Shown here: piece after piece, positions 47,254 through 57,891 of the stretch | How the letters are laid out: each line of letters starts with the position of its first letter | Numbering within the stretch: position 1 is the stretch's first letter | Source: Panulirus ornatus | Taxonomy: Eukaryota; Arthropoda; Malacostraca; Decapoda; Palinuridae | Reading direction: 5' to 3' | Length of the DNA stretch: 64,000 nt | Assembly: GCF_036320965.1 (NCBI RefSeq) | Contig: NC_092289.1 | Location: 24,492,778-24,556,777, forward strand | Made by a program: the position numbers and the translations under genes | Notes under the pieces: generated by a model | The model's database searches: none | What the model was told of the DNA's origin: nothing | Seen by the model: the letters and a program-made list of their open reading frames with translations, nothing else

Positions 47254-47925
47254 TTGTGAGTGTGTGTATGAGGGAAGTAAGAGGATTAAGGGAGAGCGAG
47301 AGAGGGACAGGATGGGGAATATTGAAGCTAAGAATGTCAGGACTTTCATGTGCCTTACCCTCTACCACGAACCCCAGCATTTGCACCGCTGTTCCCTCAC
47401 TTGACCTTAGCTCGGCATCCCTTGCTCTCACATCATCTTCCTCTCTAACCAGTCGTCCAGTTCTACCCTCTCAGCCTCTGTTTACATGTCACGCATCTTC
47501 ATTTATCATGCATACGTCGACCCTTCATGCACCTAGCCTCATCTACTTTACACCTACGTCATTCATCCCTTGGTCCGTCATCCACTCCTGCAGTTCATTC
47601 TTGGTGCTCCGTCATTTTACTTGTCATATATGAACCACGTTTTACGTCGTCCACACCTGCCTTGTGTGTCGTATCCTCCACATCTCTGTGACATTAGTCT
47701 CAGATTCCTCAACCGAAAGTATCTCGCCATTTACCTCACACTCTATCATCCACCTGGTGCCTGACAGTAACCACGACCACATCAAGATGCAACTGCTTCT
47801 TACACACAGACCTATCCTTTAGACACCCTGTACTTCCAACTTCACCCCATTTTATGCGTCTTCAACTCTTCATACGTTTTCATCCTCTTCATCTCTCTTG
47901 AACAATTCATCCTCTTTCACCCCTC

Positions 47926-47927
<2 letters not shown>
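47250..47927. other. Pyrimidine-rich unique DNA
   Basis: CATCTTC, CATCCT and TTCATC words recur loosely from 47400 to 47920; possibly a decayed repeat. No gene. Confidence 0.35.

Positions 47928-47978
<51 letters not shown>
47928..47978. repeat. (AT)n microsatellite
   Basis: 51-bp tract directly after the 3' end of the LINE copy (minus-strand sense). Confidence 0.97.
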
Positions 47979-47981
<3 letters not shown>

Positions 47982-49309
47982 ATTTATTTTGCTTTGTCGC
48001 TGTCTCCCGCGTTTGCGAGGTAGCGCAAGGAAACAGACGAAAGAAATGGCCCAACTCACCCCCATACACAATGTACACACACACACGCCCACACACGCAA
48101 ATATACATACCTATACATCTCAATGTACACATATATACACACACAGACACATACATATATACCCATGCACACAATTCACAGTGTCTGCCCCTATTCATTC
48201 CCATCGCCACCTCGCCACACATGGAATATCATCCCCCTCCCCCCTCATGTGTGCGAGGTAGCACTAGGAAAAAACAAAGGCCCCATTCGTTCACACTCAG
48301 TCTCCAGCTGTCACGCAATAATGCCCGAAACCACAGCTCCCTTTCCACATCCAGGCCCTACACAACTTTCCATGGTTTACCCCAGACGCTTCACATGCCC
48401 TGATTCAATCCACTGACAGCACGTTAACCCCGGTATACCACATCGATCCAATTCACTCTATTTCTTGCCCTCCTTTCACCCTCCTGCATGTTCAGGCCCC
48501 GATCACACAAAATCGTTTTCACTCCATCTTTCCACCTCCAATTTGGTCTCCCACTTCTCCTCGTTCCCTCCACCTCCGACACATATACCCTCTTGGTCAA
48601 TCTTTCCTCACTCATTCTCTCCATGTGCCCAAACCATTTCAAAACACCCTCTTCTGCTCTCTCAACCACGCTCTTTTTATTTCCACACATCTCTCTTACC
48701 CTTACATTACTTACTCGATCAAACCACCTCACACCACACATTGTCCTCAAACATCTCATTTCCAGCACATCCACCCTCCTGCGCACAACTCTATCCATAG
48801 CCCACGCCTCGCAACCATACAACATTGTTGGAACCACTATTCCTTCAAACATACCCATTTTTGCTTTCCGAGATAATGTTCTCGACTTCCACACATTCTT
48901 CAAGGCTCCCAGGATTTTCGCCCCCTCCCCCACCCTATGATTCACTTCCGCTTCCATGGTTCCATCCGCTGCCAGATCCACTCCCAGATATCTAAAACAC
49001 TTTACTTCCTCCAGTTTTTCTCCATTCAAACTTACCTCCCAATTGACTTGACCCTCAACCCTACTGTACCTAATAACCTTGCTCTTATTCACATTTACTC
49101 AACTTTCTTCTTTCATGCACTTTACCAAACTCAGTCACCAGCTTCTGCAGTTTCTCACATGAATCAGCCACCAGCGCTGTATCATCAGCGAACAACAACT
49201 GACTCACTTCCCAAGCTCTCTCATCCACAACAGACTTCATACTTGCCCCTCTTTCCAAAACTCTTGCATTTACCTCCCTAACAACCCCATCCATAAACAA
49301 ATTAAACAA

Positions 49310-49312
<3 letters not shown>
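47979..49312 (-). mobile_element. 5'-truncated non-LTR retrotransposon (LINE) with RT C-terminus and 3' UTR
   Basis: Best LINE copy, read on the minus strand. 49312-49085 encodes WLFNLFMDGVV, then LLFADDTALVAD with the catalytic FADD box at 49181-49192. A frame change at 49085-49092 leads into VNKSKVIRYSRVEG-like sequence, then FRYLGVDLAADGTME, LYGCEAWAMDRVVRRR, CGVRWFDRVSNVRVREMCG, WFGHMERM and RPNWRWKDG, ending in TAG near 48424. The remaining 445 bp is 3' UTR with CACAC-rich sequence and a terminal CTCGC-AAAC-GCGGG hairpin, then AAAATAAATAAAA. The copy stops abruptly at (AT)n on both sides. RTE or a related clade is inferred. Not autonomous. Confidence 0.92.
48424..49092 (-). pseudogene. 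LINE reverse-transcriptase C-terminal frame
   Basis: 222 codons, intact from MNKSKVIRYSRVEG to VNWIDVVYRG. Covers the region after the FADD box: YLGVDLA (motif E-like), GCEAWA, and the GHMERM/RW tail common to many animal LINEs. It is separated from the FADD-bearing frame (49085-49312) by a frameshift, so the protein is broken. Confidence 0.9.

Positions 49313-49399
<87 letters not shown>
49312..49399. repeat. Compound (AT)n(TG)n microsatellite
   Basis: AT to 49368 then TG to 49399, at the truncated 5' end of the LINE. Confidence 0.97.
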
Positions 49400-49403
<4 letters not shown>

Positions 49404-49980
49404 CTTCGGTACGAGGAGAGAGTTGTACACACGTGTGTTGTACTTCTGTATAATGTGTTTGTCCGCACTGCCACGTGGTCAGGACGGTGTTGGATACAAG
49501 ACCAGTATTTCTGGCAGGTTTGGCCACATATTATAACGCCTCATATTGTCACGTATTTATTGTGTCACAACGTTCCTCGTCTTCATAATATTGTGGTGTA
49601 TATTGGTACGTCATCTTCCTTAACAACTAACTGCGTAGACCAGGTCAACAGGTCTTGTTTGTTCCCCTTTGTGGATTTTCTTTTGGCTTTTTCATATTTC
49701 TTTCCTATCATATCTCATGGTTTCCCTCCTCATCCTTGCTGTACCCTGGACATCTGGCTTCTTCCAGTACATATACTCTCTCGTTATCATGCAGTGTCTG
49801 TCTCTCCAGCCTCCAGCCTCTCTGTTCCTCTCTTCATTTCATGCTCTCCTGATTTGCATACTTTCCGTATCTTTGCCTTTAACTTTAAGTTTACTTTAAG
49901 TAGCTTGGCAGCTTTTCCCTCCCTAGTTTCTCAGACCCTCGCGTCGTCTTTAATGGCTATTTGTTAGTGCATTATATCAA

Positions 49981-49983
<3 letters not shown>
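49400..49983. other. Unique DNA
   Basis: CT/TTC-rich at 49660-49950. The 199-codon plus-strand frame shows no family. Confidence 0.35.

Positions 49984-50056
<73 letters not shown>
49984..50056. repeat. (CT)n microsatellite
   Basis: 73-bp perfect tract. Confidence 0.97.
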
Positions 50057-50060
<4 letters not shown>

Positions 50061-50166
50061 CTAGGTACCTCATGATATGAGGAAAAAACGAAAAGACTGG
50101 AACTCTTCATTCTCTGCAAGTCCTTAGGTGGCTAACGGTATGACACTGTACCACACAATCGCACCT

Positions 50167-50175
50167 TAGGGCAAC

Positions 50176-50233
<58 letters not shown>
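50167..50233. repeat. (CA)n microsatellite
   Basis: 67-bp perfect tract. Confidence 0.97.
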
Positions 50234-50234
<1 letters not shown>

Positions 50235-50555
50235 CTGGGCCAGTGGTTTCCTCGCGTAATGAAGCTACAATTTTTTAGGGTCAAATTTAGGACACAGTTT
50301 TTATAACTTGGGAAGGTTGAGCAGGAAGAGTTTCTAGAGTTTCAATCAAGTTTTTATATGCTTGTTCTAGAGGAGAGAAGAGAGGCTTGTGGGAGTGTAG
50401 AGCTGGAGGTGATAAAGTTGTCTAGTGTGTTTGTTATTCCTTCATAACAGGGAAACTGTTCACTTCATTGTTCTTCTTTGTTGCCACACTACTGGATCTC
50501 TTATATCTACCCTGCGCTTCCTCCCCACCTTCTTTGTACAACATTTCCCCACGTC
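50234..50555. other. Unique DNA
   Basis: Nothing recognised. Confidence 0.35.
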
Positions 50556-50738
50556 TCCTCCGCCAGCTTCCTCACGTCCCCTCCGCCAACTTCCTCACGT
50601 CCCCTCCGCCAACTTCCTCACGTCCCCTCCGTCAACTTCCTCACGTCCCGTCCCCTCCGTCAGCTTCTTCATGTCCCTCCGTCAACTTCCTCACGTCCCC
50701 TCCGTCATCTTCCTCACGTCCCTCCGTCAACTTCCTGA
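50556..50738. repeat. ~23-bp minisatellite, about 8 copies
   Basis: Units with CCGYCAACTTCCTCACGTCC vary in length (21-28 bp) through changes in the CCCCT link. Confidence 0.93.
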
Positions 50739-51130
50739 CGACGCACTTCCATTCATGTGAAATCGTCTGTGATCAAATCTTTTTTGTCCATACTTTATGG
50801 CTTCCTGTTGTGGCTATGTGTGTAGTTATCATGTCTCTTGTGATGCTTTTATCTTCAGAAGTGGGTAGATCGAGGGCCTTCCTTCTGTCCTCGTAGATCA
50901 TTACTGTTAGGTCTCTTTCCATCCTGGTGGCATGGAGCGCAGTGGGGCTGGCGCGTCAGAGGAAAGTCACTCTTAAAATTGGATCTTGTGGTCGAGGCAC
51001 AGACGACATCCTCAATGACGACCTTTATCTGGACACCTTCCCTGCCTGCAGGAGGTAGTATGGGCTGCTGCATACACGTGATGACAACCACGTCCAGGTA
51101 AAAGCTGCATCACTCTCCTGAGAACTGATT
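50739..51130. other. Unique DNA, open in several frames
   Basis: About 50870-51100 is open on both strands in more than one frame and has a plus-strand GTCCAG|GTAAAA donor-like site near 51097. The competing frames make a coding call unsafe. Confidence 0.35.

Positions 51131-51198
<68 letters not shown>
51131..51198. repeat. (CT)n microsatellite
   Basis: 68-bp perfect tract. Confidence 0.97.
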
Positions 51199-51202
<4 letters not shown>

Positions 51203-51919
51203 CTCAGAAGGAATCATGTAGCAGCTTATGTTGACACTTTATTGGTCATCATTTCAAGAGTTGTCGCCACCTGGTGTGAACGCATCGTGCTCAACATTTG
51301 ATGGCAGATGGGGGTCACCACTTTTCTCCCGGATTTTTTCGTGAATATTTTTGTCGTGTCCCTTTAACTGTCTTCATGTGGGAGACATCGTTAGAGTTAC
51401 AAATAAAGTAAAATTACAAGCGCGTTTTTAGATATATCAGATTATCATTTCTCTGGCGACTTCAACTCCGATAATGAGTGGTTTCCAAGTGCACCTCGTA
51501 AGGAAGATCCGCAGGAGTCTTCCACTGCTGTATGATGCTTGACCCGCGAGGTGGTATGTGGTGCACGAGACCATCAGTTACTGGGGCTCTTGGTTCGTGA
51601 GTCCAGTCACTTGGCAGACACTGCGGTAATGGTCGCTTCGTTTCGTCCAGCGGCCCAGACGTGCTGAGCTCGTGATGACGGGGTCCCTGGCTCCCCTGTG
51701 GTCCCCTTTAGGAATGATAATGGGGCTCAGCCTCCCCCAGGGAATGATGATGGGGTCCCTGCCTACCGTAAGGAAGTCTTGGTGAATGATAACATTTCCT
51801 CGGCAGCTGCAGTCTTCAGCCTGGGGAGCACTCACATTAAGAGCGTCTTTTGTCTAGACTGTCAGTTTGGCGAGAGCCAGTCTGTCTAAAATTGGTAAAT
51901 TTTCTTAATGTTACGCTCT
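51199..51919. other. Unique DNA with an irregular GGAATGATRATGGGG repeat
   Basis: AATGATGATGGGGTCCCTG-like phrases recur at 51670-51790. No gene. Confidence 0.4.

Positions 51920-51961
<42 letters not shown>
51920..51961. repeat. (ATC)n microsatellite
   Basis: Fourteen perfect triplets. Confidence 0.95.
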
Positions 51962-52676
51962 TACTGGAGGGAGAGGTATTGTGAGAGTTAAGTAACGTCT
52001 CCCTCCAATTAATGACCCTGAGGAAGACCTTTAAATCTTTTTATCTTTTTTAAAGTTGATGTCTCTTGCGACGGCCTCTGTCTGGCGCACGTCGTTGTAC
52101 AGGGAGGGTTAAGGACGTACGTCGCTATGATTGAAGTATGTAGTGAAATACAAGACTGTAACATTTGGCTATATAGGAAAGTGTCTTAAGAACATATATT
52201 TTTCAGTGTTTCTCTTTGAGTCTCGTTCATAGATACATTTGTATGGTCCACCGTGCCTGTGTAGGAAATGATTGGATAATGTAAAATTGATTGGATAATG
52301 TAAAATTTTATTTTGTTACAAACGTATGTTACCTCAGAGGTCAGACTGTGACAGATTCATATGTGTTTGTATCACGGAATTGGGTTAGTAATTTGTGTTT
52401 GTATGCAAGAGGTTAGTATTGTGAGTCCTCAGACACGTGTGAATGATGGCCACTCCGTGATGACAGGTACACATCCATCTGACCCAGTCACTACACGTGC
52501 CAGAAGCGCCCCAGGCGGCGAGGATATGAATATCTGGAGCAGAAAAACTTTTCCAGGTCGAGAGTTATATTGTTTCTAAAAATAGGTAAAAACAGCGTGA
52601 GGTCGAGGCCCTCACTCTCAGGTTGGGCTGGTCATCTACATATAATACATTACGATCTGTTTTGTCTTTTTTCCAG
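51962..52676. other. Unique DNA
   Basis: ATTGGATAATGTAAAAT is duplicated at 52270-52306. A donor-like ATGACAG|GTACAC lies near 52466, but no supported exon. Confidence 0.35.
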
Positions 52677-52874
52677 CCAGAGTTCCCACTGGACAAGCGT
52701 CACAAGACAAGGTCGTCTTTGTTAGATGACCTTTTCTTAGTTTTCCCAGAGGGTCACGGAAGGCGAAGGGAAAATTTCATAATACAGTTTTCCTGGAACA
52801 GATCAGGCGGGGTTACCATCTCTGATCAAGAGATACATTACAGGAAAGGTCAGGACCAAGTCACTGGTGGATAA
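52677..52874 (+). CDS. Candidate exon with strong 3' splice site, unknown protein
   Basis: CTGTTTTGTCTTTTTTCCAG immediately precedes 52677 and is the best acceptor-like site I saw. The frame reads PEFPLDKRHKTRSSLLDD, LFLVFPEGHGRRRENF, then SWNRSGGVTISDQEIHYRKG and a TAA at 52872. Charged and hydrophobic residues are mixed as in a globular protein. No clear donor precedes the stop, so it would be a terminal exon. I do not recognise the family. Confidence 0.3.
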   Translation, partial: PEFPLDKRHKTRSSLLDDLFLVFPEGHGRRRENFIIQFSWNRSGGVTISDQEIHYRKGQDQVTGG

Positions 52875-52945
52875 CACCTGGACGTCTTATCTCGAGAACA
52901 TCTGAAGTTGGATGCACCTTTGCATTGAAAAAGATTAAAAGGAAA

Positions 52946-53086
52946 GAAGACCTAACCTATAGACCATCTGGTCAAGTATTACTGGGCAGTATGAAGACCT
53001 AACCTATAGACCATCTGGTCAAGTATTACTGGGCAGTATGAAGACCTAACCTATAGACCATCTGGTCAAGTGGGCAGTATGAAGAG
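52946..53086. repeat. 47-bp tandem repeat, 3 copies
   Basis: Copies start at 52946, 52993 and 53040 with GAAGACCTAACCTATAGACC. The third lacks 6 bp (TATTAC). Confidence 0.94.
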
Positions 53087-53421
53087 GAGAGGATCTTGGG
53101 CTCTTGGGACGGGCGAAGCTTGAGCCTCCTTCATCATAGTGAAGGTTGGCATTGTTACTGTCTATCGTGTGGCAGACAGTTAAGGGCCGTTTTGAACGTC
53201 CCTCCGTCTATCGTTGAGTTACACTCTATCCTGTAACCTAACCTGTGTCGTAACTTCAAAATTCCTACTAAAATACTTATTATTTTTCCGCGTCTACAGA
53301 ATCGTGAATATGTATAACCTGGAACTTGGCTTATAACCTGAAGAAAATTACATCTTTAGACACGGAACGTAACACATTTATTTTCTTGACCAAAGTGTAC
53401 TTGCACTCACTGGTATTTCAG
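53087..53421. other. Unique DNA
   Basis: Nothing recognised besides the acceptor at its end. Confidence 0.35.
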
Positions 53422-53607
53422 TCTGGATAATGATGCTGCAGTGAAGCCAACATCAGTGTTCCATGCAACACATTTTGATTTTTTGTTTGTGTCAGAAAAG
53501 TCAGGAAGGGTTGTTTACGTTAGTCCAATGGATGTAACTTCCCTGAGGTCATCTGAAGACAAGAGACAATCATGCCTTGAGCTTCACCCAGGCACATGTT
53601 ACTACAG
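53422..53607 (+). CDS. Candidate internal exon with both splice sites, unknown protein
   Basis: Preceded by CACTCACTGGTATTTCAG (branch-like CTCAC and acceptor) and followed by TACTACAG|GTACAT. Length 186 bp, so it is phase-symmetric. The frame from 53423 reads LDNDAAVKPTSVFHATHFDF, LFVSEKSGRVVYVSPMDVTS, then CLELHPGTCYYR. FVSEKSGRVVYV is reminiscent of a beta-strand pair in propeller proteins, but that is only an impression. The phase does not join simply to 52677-52874. Confidence 0.35.
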
Positions 53608-53987
53608 GTACATAATGACGTTTTTCATCGATCTGTTTACTTCATGATCGTGTGTGAGTGACAGAGGAAACTGAGCTTCATGTAACATTTCACGAAGGAA
53701 TAATTTAGAATTTTTGAAACAGGACTCTTGCTGGATAGTGTTTCGGGAAAAGCTTGTAAGTGTTACATTGCTTGAAAAGTTTCCATTAAGGTCTTACGGA
53801 AGAGGAGGAGCTACACCGAGGTTTGACCTCTGGTAAAATAGAATATTTTCTGACCAGTGTTCACGGATTGTCACGTTGTATAAGACGTCATAATTCTTTT
53901 TATATTACGAGAGTAACTGTTGACACCTTGTGCTCTCATTCTCTCTTCTTCATGTCTCATTAGAGATATATGTATAGTTAGATTCAA

Positions 53988-53989
<2 letters not shown>
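53608..53989. other. Unique DNA
   Basis: Nothing recognised. Confidence 0.35.

Positions 53990-54056
<67 letters not shown>
53990..54056. repeat. (CA)n microsatellite
   Basis: CA tract of about 65 bp directly upstream of a SINE head. Confidence 0.96.
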
Positions 54057-54320
54057 CGGTCCTTGGTGGAGCAGTGGTGAGGGTTGTGACCATGGATCAT
54101 CACCGTCACATTCAGATTCGAGTCCTGGGTGAGGCCGTCGCCCCAAACCCAACCCTGATACACGGGAAGAACAGATATCAGGCGACCTGATGGTCCATTA
54201 TCTGTTGAGGTGTTCTAAAACTAGTGGCAGAAACATGATGGCGGAGCAGAAGTCACCCCCTTATCCACCATTCATTCCGGCTGAACTCAGACAAGAAGAA
54301 AAAAAGAATAAAAAGAATTA
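54057..54320 (+). mobile_element. tRNA-derived SINE
   Basis: The head has a Pol III A box (TGGTGGAGCAGTGG, near 54065-54078) and a B box (AGATTCGAGTCC, near 54114-54125) at tRNA-like spacing. The body of about 170 bp includes GGCGACCTGATGGTCCATTA. The 3' end is A-rich (AGAAGAAAAAAAGAATAAAA). One copy in this window, so the family is inferred from structure only. Confidence 0.7.
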
Positions 54321-54724
54321 CCCAGAAGTGTAGGGGGAAGATAACACCATAGAAACGTTCAAGAAAATGTTGTCTGGAAAATGTTTCCTATCATTGTGAC
54401 ATGAATGGGTACCTTGCGTCGACTGAGATGTGTGTGTGTGTGTGTGTGTGTGTGTGTTGGGGGATGTGTATGTGATGGTTGTGTGTCGTCGGATATGTAT
54501 ATAAAGAAATACGTATGTACTAATTGAACTGTGAATGAATGAAGCCATCCAAGGTGAGCGATGATGAGGAAAGAGTGTTAAGAAAACCAGGTAATAACTA
54601 TGGTATGAAGGTTGGGATATGGCACACGCTAATGTGAAGACCCGCACCATTACTCATAATACGTAATTTTACTCACACAAACTATGAAAAACAGATACAC
54701 TGACTGAAGCGCTCACATGCCTCA

Positions 54725-54726
<2 letters not shown>
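54321..54726. other. Unique DNA
   Basis: Apart from the TG tract, nothing recognised. Confidence 0.35.
54429..54457. repeat. (TG)n microsatellite
   Basis: 29-bp tract. Confidence 0.93.

Positions 54727-54792
<66 letters not shown>
54727..54792. repeat. (GA)n microsatellite
   Basis: 66-bp perfect tract. Confidence 0.97.
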
Positions 54793-54794
<2 letters not shown>

Positions 54795-56675
54795 TGTCTG
54801 ACTGTAAAAGTCAGATTTCCGCCAGTAACCGTCACATGTAGGTAGTTCGCTGTGGAAACACGGAACATTAATAACAGTAAGAATATTGGAGTGCTGCACT
54901 ATGAACGGTCGGTCAACCCCGCTTGAGGCGCGAGGGTGGTTGTAGGTGTGGCAGGGAAAGTTGTGGTGATGAGCACAAAAGGCCTGCAGCCGCGTCCCTC
55001 TGAGGACTGACGAAAGAATGGGAAATACAAGCAGGAGGAAGACGAGGAGAGAAGGGAAACGAAGATGGGTTGAGGCGAGATGGATTGGTGAATTGAATTA
55101 GTTTTAAAAAAAAAGTGAAAGATAAAAAACTGATAATTGTAGACAAATGAAAGAGAGGAGGGCAAGAGGAGGATAATGGAAGAGCAAACAGGATACAGAA
55201 GGTGAGAACCAAGGGAAGAAGGACGAAGGACAGTGAGGGTTGGGCAGACAGCGGAGGAGAGGAAGCAACACTTCATCATGGTACCGTTGAAGAACCAAGC
55301 TATGAATAAATGTCAGTCGAGCTGTAGCTTATCTTGCCAGTATGATGTACGGGCGTGGCTGAGGGGGGGGGGGGGGGCTGTACTGGCCAGGGGTTAAGGC
55401 TAGGTCATGTACAAGTTGTAGTAATTCATGTTTTAATCTTTAATGGAGTTTGTTGCCATACAGTAAACTCAATCATTGAGTATGATTAGCATTAATATGA
55501 ACCAGTGTTGTACTCGGTGATTCTGATCAGACGTTGAGGTGTATTTCAAAGTTCAATGTGTCTAAAACTGTTTCTCATTTTCGTACACTAGTGTTGTGTG
55601 GTGTGGCAGAACACCTCTGTAATAACTTTACTGAAGAGATTAATAGGATAGCAATTTGCTTTTCGAGCCTTTATGAGTGTTGAGCATGTGTTGAGGGTAA
55701 CATGGTATGTTGTAGGTGTCGTAAAGACCAAGGCTCAGTGTTTGGATGAGGGAGTGCGTTTGGAGGATGAGATTTGCTTGCTTAACTTCCAGCACGCACA
55801 CTGAGGTTATCGCCCGCAAACTAAATATGTGACAATCGACTGAAACCACTGCGGCCGTTATGTCGTTACAGTGTCCAGTCGTTGTGAAGTTGTCGTGTCA
55901 TCATCATACTCTGAAGAAGGTAATTTGATGTTTTTGTCCACAAAAAACTATTGACTACTTGTGCTGGGTCTTCCAGCACGGGCTAACGCCGAGTGGTTGG
56001 TCGTAGGTGGTCATGTTGTCTGTGTGGACGTCAGACAGTGATGGTCTTAACATGTGGCTGTCGTGACAATCTTGTTGCGTCAGTTTGTTTTACATCTTGC
56101 TGGTCGTCTTACTAGAAGTCGTCTCTCGTTCAGGAGAAATACAACGACAGTCTTGAGTAACTTATGAACCGATAACTCAAAGTCAGTCCGACTGGTTTAT
56201 TACCACGGGACCCAAGGGTCGAGCACCGTAATCTTTGGGTTGAGGGCACAGCCCCCAGGTCATCAACAGGTGTGGACGGTGAAGGTGAGGAGCAAGTGGG
56301 TTATGAAGGGTGATGTGTACAGCTGCCTGTGGTTTAGGTGGTTCAGTTCCGTGGTATCAGATTTTTCCTTGTTTTATTTTCAGAACTTTTACAGTAATTT
56401 GCCAACTTTTTTCTTTATCATCCTGATTTTAAACCTAGAAGTTTGAAGTCATGTTTACATGATTTTTCCAAATTAGCTGACATAAAACAGTTATTACTAC
56501 TACTGCAGACACAGGAGGAGGAGGAGGAGGAGGCCAGAGCGGACTGACAGCGCACGTCGGGGGCATATCCTGCTCAGGCGACCTCCTGCTATGATGACGT
56601 GTAGAGCACCACATGCAAACACGTCTTTTAAGTTGCATATACTGGTAGCTGTTTAAGGGTAACCACTCTTGCAGG

Positions 56676-56676
<1 letters not shown>
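54793..56676. other. Unique DNA, purine-rich at 54990-55270
   Basis: G14 near 55364-55377. Minus-strand frames in the purine-rich patch are low-complexity. Four GGA triplets at 56514-56533. No gene. Confidence 0.4.

Positions 56677-56734
<58 letters not shown>
56677..56734. repeat. (CA)n microsatellite
   Basis: 58-bp tract. Confidence 0.97.
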
Positions 56735-56735
<1 letters not shown>

Positions 56736-57814
56736 TCATATCGAGCGTGGCCGGTATTCTGGGACACACATATCACCTTTAAAAGCAGTGGGTGAATGAA
56801 TGGGAAGTAATGAAGGCTGTCGCTAGGTACGAGCTGTTTCTAAGTGGACAAAGAGCTGGATGCTTACTTTTCAACAGGCACGGGGGGGAGAGGGGGAGGG
56901 GACTGATCTATCACTGTGTCTAACTTTCTTGGGTCTGGTCTCGTGGGGGACCGAGTGGGTCCTGGGCGTCTGTTCCTGGACGGGTGAGCGCTGGGAGCGA
57001 GGCCAGAAGCCTGCAGGGCAAATTGGAATACGATAGAGTTAAATTTCCGTAGCAATTGAGATAGTGTGCTGCACCAGGATGGGAGGAAGGGAGGAAAGTG
57101 AATTGAATTTAAGGAAAGATATAGTGGAGGACGAGGGGAAAACTATGGAGGAAAGAAGGCAGGAGAAAGGTGAGAGAATTAGGAAATGAAAAATATAGGA
57201 AGAAAATTAAGGATGAAAAATAGACGTTTTTATCATGCTTATGGTAAAAATGGCGAGAAAATATAGAGGCAAACTTGGAAAACATATTTTGATGAAATGA
57301 CTCGACACTAGACTTAAAATATGACAACGAACGAGTGATAAAAACTAGAAGGGAATACAATACAAGAATTACATTACGGAGAACCTGCCTCAGCTGAGTT
57401 CTGACAGAGGGGCGCCACCTCCCTGCCTGATGGGTCTCGCGTTGCTCTTCCCCTTACAGACACTTCCGAAGGGATCATTCTTGTGTTCCTGTTACTACTT
57501 CAGGATTGACAGGTCTTTGAGGATGGGACTTGCCATGTACTGGGAGTTGATACCTGCACCACTTGCTCTTGTGAGGCTGATACGTGTCGTCCATCATGGG
57601 GATAGATATCTAGTGTTTTATGAATGACGTAGATGTCTACATGTACAGCAATAGTTCCTGAAGTTCATATGGGGTGACCCTCGTAAGTGGAAGGTTAAGC
57701 AGGAAATGGTACACGAATTGCAAATATCTTCTGAGCTGTAGTATGGCTGAGCACACTAACTGCAGTGTGGCTAAGCCCACACACTCTACGGAGTAATAGT
57801 GGAATCTAGATAAT
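56735..57814. other. Unique DNA
   Basis: Purine-rich at 57080-57230. Nothing coding recognised. Confidence 0.35.
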
Positions 57815-57891
57815 GTGATAGCCTGTTAGGTGTTCATGATGTGATAGCCTGTTAGGTGTTCATGATGTGATAGCCTGTTAGGTGTTCATGA
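57815..57891. repeat. 26-bp tandem repeat, 3 copies
   Basis: Identical copies containing GTGATAGCCTGTTAGGTGTT. Confidence 0.95.

Noticed and set aside
50855..51100. Coding exon
   Set aside because: Three or more frames on both strands are open and look equally protein-like, so apparent codon quality is not informative here.
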